A DNA stretch of 64,000 nucleotides, taken from the NCBI GenBank assembly GCA_002699145.1, contig PABK01000026.1:124001-188000 (forward strand), written 5' to 3'. Below the pieces are notes generated by a model that saw only the letters and a list, made by a program, of their open reading frames with translations, had not been told where the DNA came from and made no database searches. Within the stretch, counting starts at the first letter, position 1. Each line of letters starts with the position of its first letter. The DNA comes from Halioglobus sp. Its GTDB lineage: Bacteria; Pseudomonadota; Gammaproteobacteria; Pseudomonadales; Halieaceae. The position numbers were made by a program, and so were the translations under genes. Shown piece after piece: positions 34,205-43,868 of the stretch.

Positions 34205-36439
34205 ATGAAGCGCTTTGCACGCACGGGCATACTGATCGCGGCCTGCGCCGCGGTGCTGCTCCTGGGCGCCTGCGGCGAACCCCAGGGTCGCGGTGAGATC
34301 GCCGGGCCGCGGCTGCCGGACGCGGTGATTGTGCAGCGTGAGCAGAGCCGGGCGCAGGCCACGGGCGCCCGTGGCGGCGAGCGGCAGATCCTGTTCGGCG
34401 ACCTGCACGCGCATACCTCCTATTCGCCCGACGCTTTCATCATGTCCGTGCCCCTGATGGGCGGCAGCGGCCTGCACCCGCCGGCGGACGCCTGTGACTT
34501 CGCGCGCTATTGCGCCGCCCTCGATTTCTGGTCGATCAACGACCACGCCGAGGGCCTCTCCCCGCGCCGCTGGCGCGAAACCCGGCAGAGTATCCGCGAG
34601 TGCAACGAGCGCGCGGGGGACCCGGACCACCCGGATATGGTGGCTTTCCTCGGCTGGGAGTGGAGCCAGGTCGACCTGCAGCCGCAGCGCCACTACGGAC
34701 ACAAGAACGTGATCTTCCTCGACACCGCCGAGGGCGCCGTGCCCACTCGCGCCATCGCCGCGCCGCGCGAACAGCTCGGCAGCGCCCCCATGGGGCGGGC
34801 GGCGCAATTGCTGATGTCCCTGATGGATTTCGAGAATCGCGAGTTCTACTGGGGGATCCAGCAGTACTACGACGAGATGTCGGACACCCCGCCGTGCGCG
34901 CAAGGTGTGGACACACGGGAGTTGCCCGAGGACTGTCACGAGACCGCCGCCGACCCCCGGGCGCTGTTCAGCAAGCTCGACCAGTGGGGCTACGACAGCA
35001 TCGTCATTCCCCACGGCAACGCCTGGGGTATGAACACGCCGCCGACCACGTCCTTCGACAAGCAACTGAACCGCCGGCAACACGACCCCGCACGGCAGAT
35101 CCTGTTCGAGGTGTACTCGGGTCACGGCAATTCCGAGGAGTACCGCGACTGGCGCGCAGCGGTGCGCGGCGAGGATGGCGGCCTGGAGTGTCCGGCGCCG
35201 TCGGACGACTACCTGCCCTGCTGCTGGCGCGCCGGCCAAATTATCCGCCAGCGTTGCGACGACGCGGGGGAGGAGGCGGCCGCGTGTGCGCGGCGCGAGC
35301 GCGAGGCGCGGCAGCACTACGTGGACGCGGGGATCTCCGGCCATCTCACGGTGCCGGGACAGGTCGTGGAAGACTGGCTGGATTGCGGCACCTGCCCGGA
35401 CTGTTTCAATGCGCCGATGGATCACCGGCCCATGACCACCGCCCAGTACGCCATGGCCATCACGGATTTCGAGCAGCCGCGCCGGCCCCTCAATTACCGC
35501 TTCGGTTTCATCGGCTCCAGCGACAACCACCGCAGCCAGCCCGGCACGGGCTACAAGGAGGTGCGCCGCAAGTTCATGACCGAGGCCTTCGGCTCCGCCA
35601 ACCCGCGCATGGCCGCCATGGCCGGCGGCGACCGCCGCGAGCCGCTGCCGTTTTCGCGGCCCGCGCAGACCGCCGACGTGGGGCTGCAGAACCTGCGCAA
35701 CATGGAGCGGCAAAACTCCTTCTGGCTGACCGGCGGACTGGTGGCGGTGCACGCCCAGGGCCGCGACCGCGAGGCGATCTGGGATGGCCTGCAGCGCAAG
35801 GAGGTCTACGGCACCTCGGGTGATCGCATCCTGCTCTGGTTCGACCTGCTGCACCCGGCGGGGCGCGCCCCGATGGGCGCCGAGGTGACCCTGTCGACGA
35901 CGCCGCGCTTTCGCGTCGGCGCCGTGGGCGCCCTGCGACAACTGCCCGGCTGTCCGGCCTACGCGCACGACGGCCTGGGCGCCGAGCGGCTGCAGTCCCT
36001 GTGCGGCGGCGAGTGCTATCACCCCGGCGACGAGCGCCTGGCCATAGAGCGTATCGAGGTGGTGCGCATCCGCCCGCAGGTCGCGCCGGGCGAGCCGGTG
36101 GGGCAGTTGATCGAGGATCCCTGGCGGGTCTTCGCATGCAGCGGCGATCCCGTCGGCTGCGAGGTGGAATTCGATGACCCGCAGTTCGCCGCCGCGGGTC
36201 GGGAGTTCATCTATTACGTGCGCGCCGTGCAGGAAGAGACGACGATGATCAACGCGGCCAACCTGCGCTGCGAGTACGACGAATCCGGCCAGTGCATCGC
36301 GGTCAATCCCTGCTACGGCGACTACCGCACCCCGGCGCGGGAGGACTGCATCGCCCCGGCGCGGCAGCGCGCCTGGTCATCCCCCATTTTCGTCGCCCCC
36401 GCGGAGGGCGGCGCCGCACACGTCGAGGAAAGGCAATGA
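34205..36439 (+). CDS. DUF3604-family lipoprotein
   Basis: 744 residues. A lipoprotein signal ends LLLGAC with Cys23. The DUF3604 core opens with ILFGDLHAHTSYSPDAF, a PHP-like metal site; other likely ligands are in FWSINDHAEGL, IVIPHGNAWGM and GFIGSSDNHRSQPGTGY. PHP-type domains are metal-dependent phosphoesterases, but no activity is established for DUF3604. Many cysteines suggest disulfides in an extracytoplasmic location. The stop overlaps the next gene by four bases (ATGA), so it is coupled with the alkylsulfatase-like hydrolase. Confidence 0.88.
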   Translation: MKRFARTGILIAACAAVLLLGACGEPQGRGEIAGPRLPDAVIVQREQSRAQATGARGGERQILFGDLHAHTSYSPDAFIMSVPLMGGSGLHPPADACDFARYCAALDFWSINDHAEGLSPRRWRETRQSIRECNERAGDPDHPDMVAFLGWEWSQVDLQPQRHYGHKNVIFLDTAEGAVPTRAIAAPREQLGSAPMGRAAQLLMSLMDFENREFYWGIQQYYDEMSDTPPCAQGVDTRELPEDCHETAADPRALFSKLDQWGYDSIVIPHGNAWGMNTPPTTSFDKQLNRRQHDPARQILFEVYSGHGNSEEYRDWRAAVRGEDGGLECPAPSDDYLPCCWRAGQIIRQRCDDAGEEAAACARREREARQHYVDAGISGHLTVPGQVVEDWLDCGTCPDCFNAPMDHRPMTTAQYAMAITDFEQPRRPLNYRFGFIGSSDNHRSQPGTGYKEVRRKFMTEAFGSANPRMAAMAGGDRREPLPFSRPAQTADVGLQNLRNMERQNSFWLTGGLVAVHAQGRDREAIWDGLQRKEVYGTSGDRILLWFDLLHPAGRAPMGAEVTLSTTPRFRVGAVGALRQLPGCPAYAHDGLGAERLQSLCGGECYHPGDERLAIERIEVVRIRPQVAPGEPVGQLIEDPWRVFACSGDPVGCEVEFDDPQFAAAGREFIYYVRAVQEETTMINAANLRCEYDESGQCIAVNPCYGDYRTPAREDCIAPARQRAWSSPIFVAPAEGGAAHVEERQ

Positions 36440-37893
36440 ACAGTGCAAGGCCAAACGCCAACCGGCAGCGCGGCGGCATCGCGCGCGTGTTGCTCGTGGT
36501 CATCGCCCTGGCGCTCGCTGCCGGCCTGTACCTGGCCGGTAACGAGGACGCCGGCAGGGGGCTGAAGAAACAGGCCCAACTCAAGACCATGGAGGTGATC
36601 GGCGAGGCCGCGGCCAGGCGCATGGGGCAGGGCGGCGGTGGCGCGGCCAGCCACGGCAGCGCCGTGGACCTGATACGGCGGCCCATCGAGGTGCGCCGCA
36701 TCGCCGACAACATCCACTACGCCACCGGCGTGGGCAATACCGTGATGATCACCACCGCGCAGGGCAACCTGGTGTTCGATACCGGGCTGGTGCTGCAGGT
36801 GGCGCAGCAGATGAAGGCGCTGCAGGCGGTGTCCGACGCGCCTGTGCGCTATATCGTGCTCAGCCATTCCCACGCTGACCATATCGGCGGCGCGAAATTC
36901 TGGGCCGGGGAGGACACGCAGATCATCGCCCACGAGGACTTCGAGGAGGAGCAGCGCTACCTGACGGAACTGGAGCCCTACCAGTACGCGCGCAACCGCA
37001 TCCTGTTTCCATGGATGCCGGCCTGGGAAGAGCGTCCCGACCTCGAGATGATGCGCTACGGCGGTGTCGTTCCCGACATCACCGTGGGCGACTGGGAGCG
37101 CCACGCCTTCACCCTGGGCGGCATCGAGTTCGAGGTGATCGGGACGCCGGGCGCCGAGGGCGCGGACAACGCCGTGCTGTGGCTGCCGCGGGAGAAGATC
37201 CTCTTTTCCGGGGATTTCTTCGGCCCGCAGTTTCCCCAGTTCCCCAATATATTCACCATGCGCGGGGAAAAGGTGCGCAAGCCCGTCGAGTACATCCGCT
37301 CCCTGGACCTGCTGCTCGAACTGCAGCCGGAAGTCATCGTGCCCAGCCACCTCGAACCGACGCGCGGCGCGGCGGAAATCCGCGCCGGCATGGTGAAGAT
37401 TCGCGACGCGGTGCGCTACGTGCACGACCAGACCGTGGCGGGCATGAACGCCGGCAAGAGCGTCTACCAACTCATGCGCGAGATCACACTGCCGCCGGAA
37501 CTGGACCTGGTGCAGAACCACGGCCGTGTCGACTGGGCCGTGCGCAGCATCTGGGACTACTACATGGGGTGGTTCAGGTTCGAGAGCACCACCGAGCTGT
37601 ACCCGGTCCCGGTGCGTGACATTTACGCCGACCTCGCCGGCGTGGCGGGCAACGAGGCGCTGCTGACCCTGGCCCGGACCTACCTCAACGAGGGCGCCGC
37701 GGTGAAGACGCTGCACGTGGTGGAAGTGGTGCTGGCGGGAGACCCGGGCAATAGCAGCGCCCTGGGCCTGCGCCGCCGGGCGCTGGAGATGCTGCTGCAG
37801 GCTGCGCGGGCGGGCCTGCGCAACGACTACGAAATCTACTGGCTACAGGCCAGGCTGGCGGACACGGACGCCCGGCTGGAGGGTGGCCGCTAG
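36436..37893 (+). CDS. Membrane-anchored metallo-beta-lactamase-fold hydrolase, alkylsulfatase-like
   Basis: 485 residues with an N-terminal membrane anchor (VLLVVIALALAAGLYLAG). The metal motif is VLSHSHADHIGGAKFW, with later ligands in GTPGAEGADNAVLW and VIVPSHLEPTRG. The C-terminal half (YYMGWFRFESTTELYPVP, then an all-helical part ending in ARAGLRNDYEIYWLQA) matches the dimerisation and sterol-carrier-like region of SdsA1/YjcS alkylsulfatases in shortened form. Likely hydrolyses a sulfate ester or similar substrate in the periplasm. Second gene of a coupled pair with DUF3604. It ends directly against the convergent mltF stop. Confidence 0.8.
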   Translation: MNSARPNANRQRGGIARVLLVVIALALAAGLYLAGNEDAGRGLKKQAQLKTMEVIGEAAARRMGQGGGGAASHGSAVDLIRRPIEVRRIADNIHYATGVGNTVMITTAQGNLVFDTGLVLQVAQQMKALQAVSDAPVRYIVLSHSHADHIGGAKFWAGEDTQIIAHEDFEEEQRYLTELEPYQYARNRILFPWMPAWEERPDLEMMRYGGVVPDITVGDWERHAFTLGGIEFEVIGTPGAEGADNAVLWLPREKILFSGDFFGPQFPQFPNIFTMRGEKVRKPVEYIRSLDLLLELQPEVIVPSHLEPTRGAAEIRAGMVKIRDAVRYVHDQTVAGMNAGKSVYQLMREITLPPELDLVQNHGRVDWAVRSIWDYYMGWFRFESTTELYPVPVRDIYADLAGVAGNEALLTLARTYLNEGAAVKTLHVVEVVLAGDPGNSSALGLRRRALEMLLQAARAGLRNDYEIYWLQARLADTDARLEGGR

Positions 37894-39477
37894 CTAGCCG
37901 TCGATGGGGTCCAGCGGGGCGATGCCCGCTTCCTCGCGCGCCGCGCTGCGCTGGCGCAGCAGCGCCGAGCTCAGCCGGTACGCCATGTAGTACTTGTACA
38001 CGTTGGCCACGTACTGCACGGGTTCGCGTCCGACATACCGCGCCGCGGCGATCTCCACGTTGTCGAACCACACGTTGGGGTCGTAGCCCATTTGCGCCGT
38101 TTGTTGGCGCAGCCTGGCCATACGCGCTGGGCCGGCATTGTAGGCCGCCAGCGACAGGAACAGGCGGTTGCGCTCGTCCACGCCCTCCTGGTTGAAGTAG
38201 CGGCCGCGCAGGAAGCTCAGGTACTTGGTGCCGGCGTGAATGTTCGGCTCCACCTGCTCGATACCGCGGATGCCGACGTTCGGGTCGGCGGCGGTGCTGG
38301 GCTTGATCTGCATCACCCCGACGGCCCCCGCGGCGCTGCGCGCGCTCTGGTCCAGGCGCGATTCCTGGTAGCCCTGGGCGGCGAGCATCAGGTGCTCGAT
38401 ACCGTAGCGCTCACCGTACTTGCGGAACAGCCCCTCCAGTTCCTCGAAGCGGCGGTAGGACTCGTCCGCCAGGGCGTTGGCGGCCCAGTCGAAATCACGC
38501 ACGTAACGATTCACCAGGACATTGCCCAGCAGGGTGCCCTCGCGGTGCTTGTCGAGGAATTCGTCGACCAGCGCCTTGAGCTGCGGGCTGTGCTTGCGCA
38601 TCCCCCAGGCCGTGCGGCTGCCGGCGCTGAAGACGATGTCCCGCCGCGGCGTCAGCGCGTCGAAGACGCCTTCCCACCAGGCCAGCTTGTAATCGTCCAC
38701 CACCGCCCAGGGCAGCAGTCCGGCGTTGACCATCTCCACCAGGTCGGCGTCCTCCAGCAGCTCCGACACCGGCTCGATGTGCAGCGGTTCCTCGCCCGCC
38801 TGGCGCAGCCGTACGTTGAGCGCCTCGACGCTCTCGCGGTAGCTGCTGGAGTGGCGCAGGTAGAGCGTTTCCCCGGACAGGTCCTCGATAGAGGACAGGG
38901 AGGGCGCAGTGGGGCCGGTCACCAGGATCTCCGCCAGCGGCTTGCTGGCCGGCGCGCTGAAGTCGATCTGCGCCTGGCGCTCCGGGGTGACGCTGAGGCT
39001 GGCCTGGATGATGTCGCCGCGTCCGGCCAGCAGCGCGGGGATGAGCTGGTCCCGCGCCACCGGCACGATGACCACGTGGGTTCGGGGCTGGCCCTGACGC
39101 AGCCTGCGGTTGACGAACTCCTCGAACTGGTCGGCGCTCTCGCGCACGATGCCGCGCTCGTCGGCGCCGTCCAGGTAGTAGCGCCCGACGCTGTACACCG
39201 TGAGAATGCGAATGACGCGGCGTTCGAGCATGCCGTCCAGGTCGCCGCGCCAGGCCTGGATATCGGCGTAGGCGCCGCCCAGCGGGCGGGGTTTGCCATC
39301 GCCGCGAGGGACGGCCTCCACCGCGGACGGTGCCGCCGTGGACGGTGCCGCCGTGGAGGGTGCCGCCGTGGAGGGTGCCGCCGCGGCCTGGTTGGCGCGC
39401 TCGCTGTCCGCTTCCGAGCAGCCGCAGGCGAGCAGCAGGGAGAGCAGGCAGGCCCAGGCCGGGAGTCGGCGCTTCAT
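37894..39477 (-). CDS. mltF: Lytic transglycosylase MltF-like lipoprotein
   Basis: 527 residues. Lipoprotein signal LLSLLLACGC, then four AAPST-type repeats, then an ABC-type solute-binding domain (residues about 85-310, with VVIVPVARDQLIPALLAGRG). A transglycosylase domain follows, with the catalytic Glu in AQGYQESRLDQSARS and AVGVMQIKPSTA. Together these are the MltF arrangement. It cleaves peptidoglycan glycan strands with 1,6-anhydro product formation at the outer membrane's inner face. Its start overlaps the upstream subtilase stop by 4 bases. Confidence 0.9.
   Translation of the reverse strand: MKRRLPAWACLLSLLLACGCSEADSERANQAAAAPSTAAPSTAAPSTAAPSAVEAVPRGDGKPRPLGGAYADIQAWRGDLDGMLERRVIRILTVYSVGRYYLDGADERGIVRESADQFEEFVNRRLRQGQPRTHVVIVPVARDQLIPALLAGRGDIIQASLSVTPERQAQIDFSAPASKPLAEILVTGPTAPSLSSIEDLSGETLYLRHSSSYRESVEALNVRLRQAGEEPLHIEPVSELLEDADLVEMVNAGLLPWAVVDDYKLAWWEGVFDALTPRRDIVFSAGSRTAWGMRKHSPQLKALVDEFLDKHREGTLLGNVLVNRYVRDFDWAANALADESYRRFEELEGLFRKYGERYGIEHLMLAAQGYQESRLDQSARSAAGAVGVMQIKPSTAADPNVGIRGIEQVEPNIHAGTKYLSFLRGRYFNQEGVDERNRLFLSLAAYNAGPARMARLRQQTAQMGYDPNVWFDNVEIAAARYVGREPVQYVANVYKYYMAYRLSSALLRQRSAAREEAGIAPLDPIDG
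39326..39385 (-). repeat. Four tandem 15-bp units in mltF
   Basis: Units at 39326, 39341, 39356 and 39371. The first two are identical and the others differ by one or two bases. They encode AAPST repeats in the linker behind the lipid anchor. Confidence 0.9.
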
Positions 39478-42080
39478 TTGGCGCCCGCCTCCAGACGCGC
39501 GGCGGCCGCGCCCTGTTGCGCCGCGCCGCTCACCGTGGGCAGGGAGACCTGGTATTCCACGGGGAAGTTCAGTCCTTCCCGGTCGGCTTCCAGGTTGAAC
39601 AGGATGGGCTGGTCGGTGGTCAGCCAGGCGCCGCAGGCCTCGCCGCCGTCGCAGATGAACAGGTCGTTGTCGGCGTCGGTGCCGGCGATGACCTGGTAAT
39701 CCCCCGGCGCCACGCCGTCGAAACGGAAGCTGTAGCGGCCCTCACTGCCGGCGCTGACGAACTGCGCCACGGTCTCGTCCATGGCCGGGTCGATAAGCAG
39801 CACGTAGACCGTGCCCACGTCGGAGACCGCGCCGGCGCCGGCCACCGACACGAATACGCGCACTGTCAGGCTGTTGATCGCGGACTGCGCGTTGATGTCG
39901 GCCGCGTAGGTTCCCGCGGCGAGACCGTCCCGGTCGACGCTGACGCTGTACTCGCCCAGGCCGTTGTCATCGACGTCGGCCGGTTGTACCTGCAACCACG
40001 GCTCCGACACGTCGATAGCCTGTAGCGACAGCTCGCCCTGGCCGCCGTTGGCCAGTTCCAGCCCCAGCGTGGTCGTGGTGGCGCCGAAGTTCAGGCTGCT
40101 CGCCGAGGCCACCAGCCGCGGGTTGTCCGCGGGGCTGCTGCCGATACTCTCCAGCGCAGCCAGCACCGCGAGCTGCGCGTTGATCAGGCCGTGGCCGAAC
40201 TGGTCGTCGCGTCCCGGCGCGCCGAGGTCGTCGCTGAGGCGCCCGGCGGCGAGCATGGCGTCGATGTCCGCCGGGGAGAGGTCGGGATTGACGCTCTTCA
40301 TCAGCGCGAGCACCCCGGCGACATGGGGCGCGGCCATGGAGGTGCCGTTGAGGAAGGCGTAGACGAAGCCCAGGCTACCGCTGTCGACACTGGCGCCGGT
40401 GCTGAGCACGCCGTCCGGGTAGCCGTCACCGGTCTGGTCGACGCTGTTGTTGCCCCCCGGGGCGGCGACGTCGACGCTGCTGCCGGTATTGGAGTAGGGC
40501 GCGAGTTCGCGCTGGGTGTCCACCGCGCTGACCGAGATGACGCCGTCGTAGGCGGCCGGGTAACTGGGCTGTGCGCTGGCCTGGTTGCCCGCGGCGGCGA
40601 CCACGAGAATGCCGGCGTCGCGCACCTGGGCATACAGCGCCTCCTCCGCCTGGCTGGGCAGGCCGCCGCCGAGGCTGAGGTTGATGATCGCCGCGGGCTG
40701 CGCCGGAGTGGTGCCGGAGTCGTTGGGCAGGCCGGCGGCGAAACGCACCGCCTGGCTGACATCGTAGGTGGTGCCCCCGCCGCTGACGCCCAGGGCGCGC
40801 AACGGCATCACACGCGCGTTGTAGGCGACACCGGCGACCCCGATACCGTTGTCGCCGGCCGCCGCCACCGTGCCGCTGACGTGGGTGCCATGGAAGCTGC
40901 CGGCGCCGCCGCCAAAGGAACTGCCCGGGTCCGTGGGGTCGGCGTCGATACCGTCGCCGTCGCCCGCGTCGGCGCTGTCGCGGACGAAGTCGTAGCCCGG
41001 CACGAACTGCCCCGACAGGTCCGGGTGATCCGGCAGCACCCCGGTGTCCACCACGGCCACCACCACCCCGGGATTACCCGTGGTGTAGTCCCAGGCCTGT
41101 GGCAGGCCGATCAGCGGGTAGTGCCATTGCAGTGGGTAGGCCTCGTCGTTCGGCTCCGCCATGGCGCTGAGCCGGTAGTTGGGTGCGGCGTATTCGACGT
41201 CGGGGTCGCGCTGCAGGCGCTTGACCGCGAGCAGGGTTTCCCAGCGTTCACGCAGCGCCGGCGCGGCGATGCGTCCGCGTTTGCCCAGCGCCGGGCCGAG
41301 TCGGCGCAGGCGCTGGCGCAGGGTGGTACCGCTGGCGTGCAGCGCCATGAGCCGTGCGCGACCGGACTCGCCGGCGCGCTGCGTCAGCCCCATGCCGCGG
41401 TCCAGGTCGACGCCGCCGCGCGCCTCGTCGTCATCGCGGTACTTGACGATTGCCTCCCACGGCACGAGGTCGGTCTGTGCCGAGGCTGTCGCCAGGGGCG
41501 TGGCGCCGCTGCCCACCGCGAGGGTGTAGTTGGTCGCGCCGAAGAAGGCGAAAACGTTGACCAGGTAGGTGCCGTCTTCCGGCGCGGTGACGCTTTCCAG
41601 TTCGCCGGTGTCGATGGAAAAGTCGACGATCTGGCCGCCCTCGTCGAACAGGTAGAGATCGGCATCCCCCAGCTGGAAGTTCGCCACCAGCATGGTCACG
41701 CTCTGTCCCGCCAGCAGGTCTACGAGGTAGTAGTCGTCGACGTCGCCGCCGTTGAAGGAGCGACCCGGTTCGCCGCTGCCCGGCTGGTTGATATAGCCGC
41801 CCAGGGTGATGGGGTTGGCGATGGGTTGCGCCAGCAGGGGCGTGTCGTTGCTGACGGCCTCGCGGGCGGGATCGTTGGTGTCGCTGTCCACGGCCTGGCT
41901 CTCCGAGGCGGTGATCACCCCGCTGATCGAGTAGCTCGGGGCCGGCGGGTCCGGGGGCGGCGGTTCCGGTGGCGCGGGTGCCTCCGAACCTCCGCCTCCA
42001 CCGCCCCCACCGCCGCCGCAGGCGGTCAGCAGCAGGGCCAGGCATGCAGCGGCAGGCAGGCGGTGGGCGATCGGTCGCAT
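39474..42080 (-). CDS. Subtilisin-like (S8) serine protease lipoprotein
   Basis: 868 residues. A lipobox (ALLLTAC, Cys21) is followed by ten glycines and a proline-rich linker, a usual surface-lipoprotein spacer. A pre-peptidase (PPC-like) domain covers about residues 90-190. The peptidase domain has the triad Asp345 (VVAVVDTGV), His397 (HGTHVSGTVAAAG) and Ser581 (NGTSMAAPHVAGV). A BACON-like beta domain and a last beta domain follow. It probably cleaves proteins at the cell surface or periplasm. Coupled to mltF by an ATGA overlap. Confidence 0.92.
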   Translation of the reverse strand: MRPIAHRLPAAACLALLLTACGGGGGGGGGGSEAPAPPEPPPPDPPAPSYSISGVITASESQAVDSDTNDPAREAVSNDTPLLAQPIANPITLGGYINQPGSGEPGRSFNGGDVDDYYLVDLLAGQSVTMLVANFQLGDADLYLFDEGGQIVDFSIDTGELESVTAPEDGTYLVNVFAFFGATNYTLAVGSGATPLATASAQTDLVPWEAIVKYRDDDEARGGVDLDRGMGLTQRAGESGRARLMALHASGTTLRQRLRRLGPALGKRGRIAAPALRERWETLLAVKRLQRDPDVEYAAPNYRLSAMAEPNDEAYPLQWHYPLIGLPQAWDYTTGNPGVVVAVVDTGVLPDHPDLSGQFVPGYDFVRDSADAGDGDGIDADPTDPGSSFGGGAGSFHGTHVSGTVAAAGDNGIGVAGVAYNARVMPLRALGVSGGGTTYDVSQAVRFAAGLPNDSGTTPAQPAAIINLSLGGGLPSQAEEALYAQVRDAGILVVAAAGNQASAQPSYPAAYDGVISVSAVDTQRELAPYSNTGSSVDVAAPGGNNSVDQTGDGYPDGVLSTGASVDSGSLGFVYAFLNGTSMAAPHVAGVLALMKSVNPDLSPADIDAMLAAGRLSDDLGAPGRDDQFGHGLINAQLAVLAALESIGSSPADNPRLVASASSLNFGATTTTLGLELANGGQGELSLQAIDVSEPWLQVQPADVDDNGLGEYSVSVDRDGLAAGTYAADINAQSAINSLTVRVFVSVAGAGAVSDVGTVYVLLIDPAMDETVAQFVSAGSEGRYSFRFDGVAPGDYQVIAGTDADNDLFICDGGEACGAWLTTDQPILFNLEADREGLNFPVEYQVSLPTVSGAAQQGAAAARLEAGAK

Positions 42081-42214
42081 GGCGAGTTCCTGTACTGGGG
42101 CGTGCGGCCTGGAAGGCCCACCTTACCAAAGTTTTAATGTTGACACCGTATCCACCAATCGTCTGTCTGGACTGGCCGCAAGCGCCATTCCCCGGCGGGC
42201 AAGCCCGCGTATCC

Positions 42215-42220
42215 TATACT
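42215..42220 (+). promoter_or_regulatory. Candidate -10 for the sulfatase gene
   Basis: TATACT lies 38 bases before the ATG at 42258, without a convincing -35. Confidence 0.35.
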
Positions 42221-42257
42221 GCTTTTTGACAGCCAGCATGACCTGCAGGAGACCCAC

Positions 42258-43832
42258 ATGACCCGCTACCCACTCGCACGACAGGCGCTGTGCCTGGTAT
42301 TCAGTCTGTTCGCCATTGGCGCGCTGGCGAATGACGGGAAACCGAACATCCTGGTGATCTGGGGCGACGACATCGGCTGGTCGAACCTCAGCGCCTACCA
42401 CCGCGGTATGCTCGGCGGCAGCACGCCCAACATCGACCGCATCGCCAACGAGGGGGCACTGTTTACCGACTACTACGGCGAGCAGAGCTGTACCGCGGGG
42501 CGCTCCGCCTTCGTCACCGGCCAGCACCCCCTGCGCACGGGCCTGCTCAAGGTCGGTCTGCCCGGCGCCGACATCGGCCTGCGCCCCGAGGACCCGACCA
42601 TCGCCACCCTGCTCAAGCCCCACGGCTATACCAGCGGCCAGTTCGGCAAGAACCACCTGGGTGACAAGGACGAGTTCCTGCCCACCGCCCACGGCTTCGA
42701 CGAGTTCTTCGGCAACCTGTATCACCTGAACGCCGAGGAGGAGCCCGAAACCTACTTCTACCCCAAGGACCCGGAATTTCATAAGCGCTACGCCCCGCGC
42801 GGCGTGATTCATTCTTACGCCGACGGCAAGATCCAGGATACCGGGCCGCTGACGCGCAAGCGCATGGAGACCGTGGACCAGGAGTTCACCGACGCCGCGC
42901 TGAAGTTCATGGACAGGGCGCATGCGGATGGCAAGCCCTTTTTCGTCTGGTTCAACGCCACGCGTATGCACGTGTGGACGCGCCTGGCGCCGCAGTGGCA
43001 GGGCAAGTCCGGCTACGGCCTCTACGCCGACGGCCTGATGGAGCACGATCACCACGTCGGACAGTTGCTGGACAAACTCGACGAACTGGGCGTTGCCGAC
43101 AACACCATCGTGGTCTACTCCACGGACAACGGCTCACAGACCAACACCTATCCCGACGGCGGCGCCGAGCCGTTCCGCGGCGAGAAAGGCTCCACCTGGG
43201 AGGGCGGTTTCCGCGTGCCGGCGCTGATCCGCTGGCCCGGGGTGGTACAGCCGGGCACGGTTATCAACGAGATTTTCAGTCACCAGGACTGGCTGCCCAC
43301 CTTCCTGAGCGCGGCGGGTGAGCCGGACATCGCCGCGAAGCTGAAAAAAGGCCATCGCGCGGGTGAGCGCACCTATAAGGTCCACCTGGATGGCTACGAC
43401 CAGACGGCGTTGCTCGCCGGAGACGGTCCGGGCGCGCGTGAGACCGTGTATTACTTCGACGACAACGCCAACTTCAACGCGCTGCGCTGGAACGACTGGA
43501 AGATTCTCTTCGCCGTGAACTGGGAGGGCTGGGCCGGGCCGCGCGAGGCGTTCAACTTCCCGCGCGTCGTGCACCTGCGCTCGGATCCCTACGAGGAGTC
43601 GCTGGATTCGGGACTCTATGCGCGTTTCTTCGCCGACCAGATGTGGTTGTTCGTGCCGGTGCAGCAGGAGGTGGGCAAGTGGCTGTCGACGTTCCGCCAG
43701 TTCCCGCCACGCCAGCCCACTGCAAGTTTTACCATCGACCGCATGATGCAGCAGATGCAACAGATGTTGCAGATGCGCGCCATGGGCGCCGCAGCGGGCG
43801 GCGGCCAGGGCAAGAAGAAGCCGCCGCAGTAG
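42258..43832 (+). CDS. Arylsulfatase-type sulfatase
   Basis: 524 residues with a signal peptide (LCLVFSLFAIGALAND). Metal-binding NILVIWGDDIGWSN opens the domain. The formylglycine site is EQSCTAGRSAFVTGQHP, with Cys78 the residue to be oxidised; the usual CxPxR reads C-T-A-G-R here. The second signature GQFGKNHLGD follows, then VVYSTDNGSQTNTYPDGG. It hydrolyses a sulfate ester in the periplasm after maturation, which needs a formylglycine-generating enzyme not in the window. The C-terminus is Met/Gln-rich. Substrate unknown. Confidence 0.92.
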   Translation: MTRYPLARQALCLVFSLFAIGALANDGKPNILVIWGDDIGWSNLSAYHRGMLGGSTPNIDRIANEGALFTDYYGEQSCTAGRSAFVTGQHPLRTGLLKVGLPGADIGLRPEDPTIATLLKPHGYTSGQFGKNHLGDKDEFLPTAHGFDEFFGNLYHLNAEEEPETYFYPKDPEFHKRYAPRGVIHSYADGKIQDTGPLTRKRMETVDQEFTDAALKFMDRAHADGKPFFVWFNATRMHVWTRLAPQWQGKSGYGLYADGLMEHDHHVGQLLDKLDELGVADNTIVVYSTDNGSQTNTYPDGGAEPFRGEKGSTWEGGFRVPALIRWPGVVQPGTVINEIFSHQDWLPTFLSAAGEPDIAAKLKKGHRAGERTYKVHLDGYDQTALLAGDGPGARETVYYFDDNANFNALRWNDWKILFAVNWEGWAGPREAFNFPRVVHLRSDPYEESLDSGLYARFFADQMWLFVPVQQEVGKWLSTFRQFPPRQPTASFTIDRMMQQMQQMLQMRAMGAAAGGGQGKKKPPQ

Positions 43833-43868
43833 GATGTTGCGCAACCGCGCTGGCGCCGGCGGGCCGTA

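Noticed and set aside
34061-36022. Open frame of about 650 codons antisense to the DUF3604 gene
   Set aside because: Shadow of the plus-strand codons; no recognisable domain or ribosome site.
40191-42137. Open frame of about 650 codons antisense to the subtilase gene
   Set aside because: Shadow frame; the minus strand has an intact catalytic triad and operon overlap with mltF.
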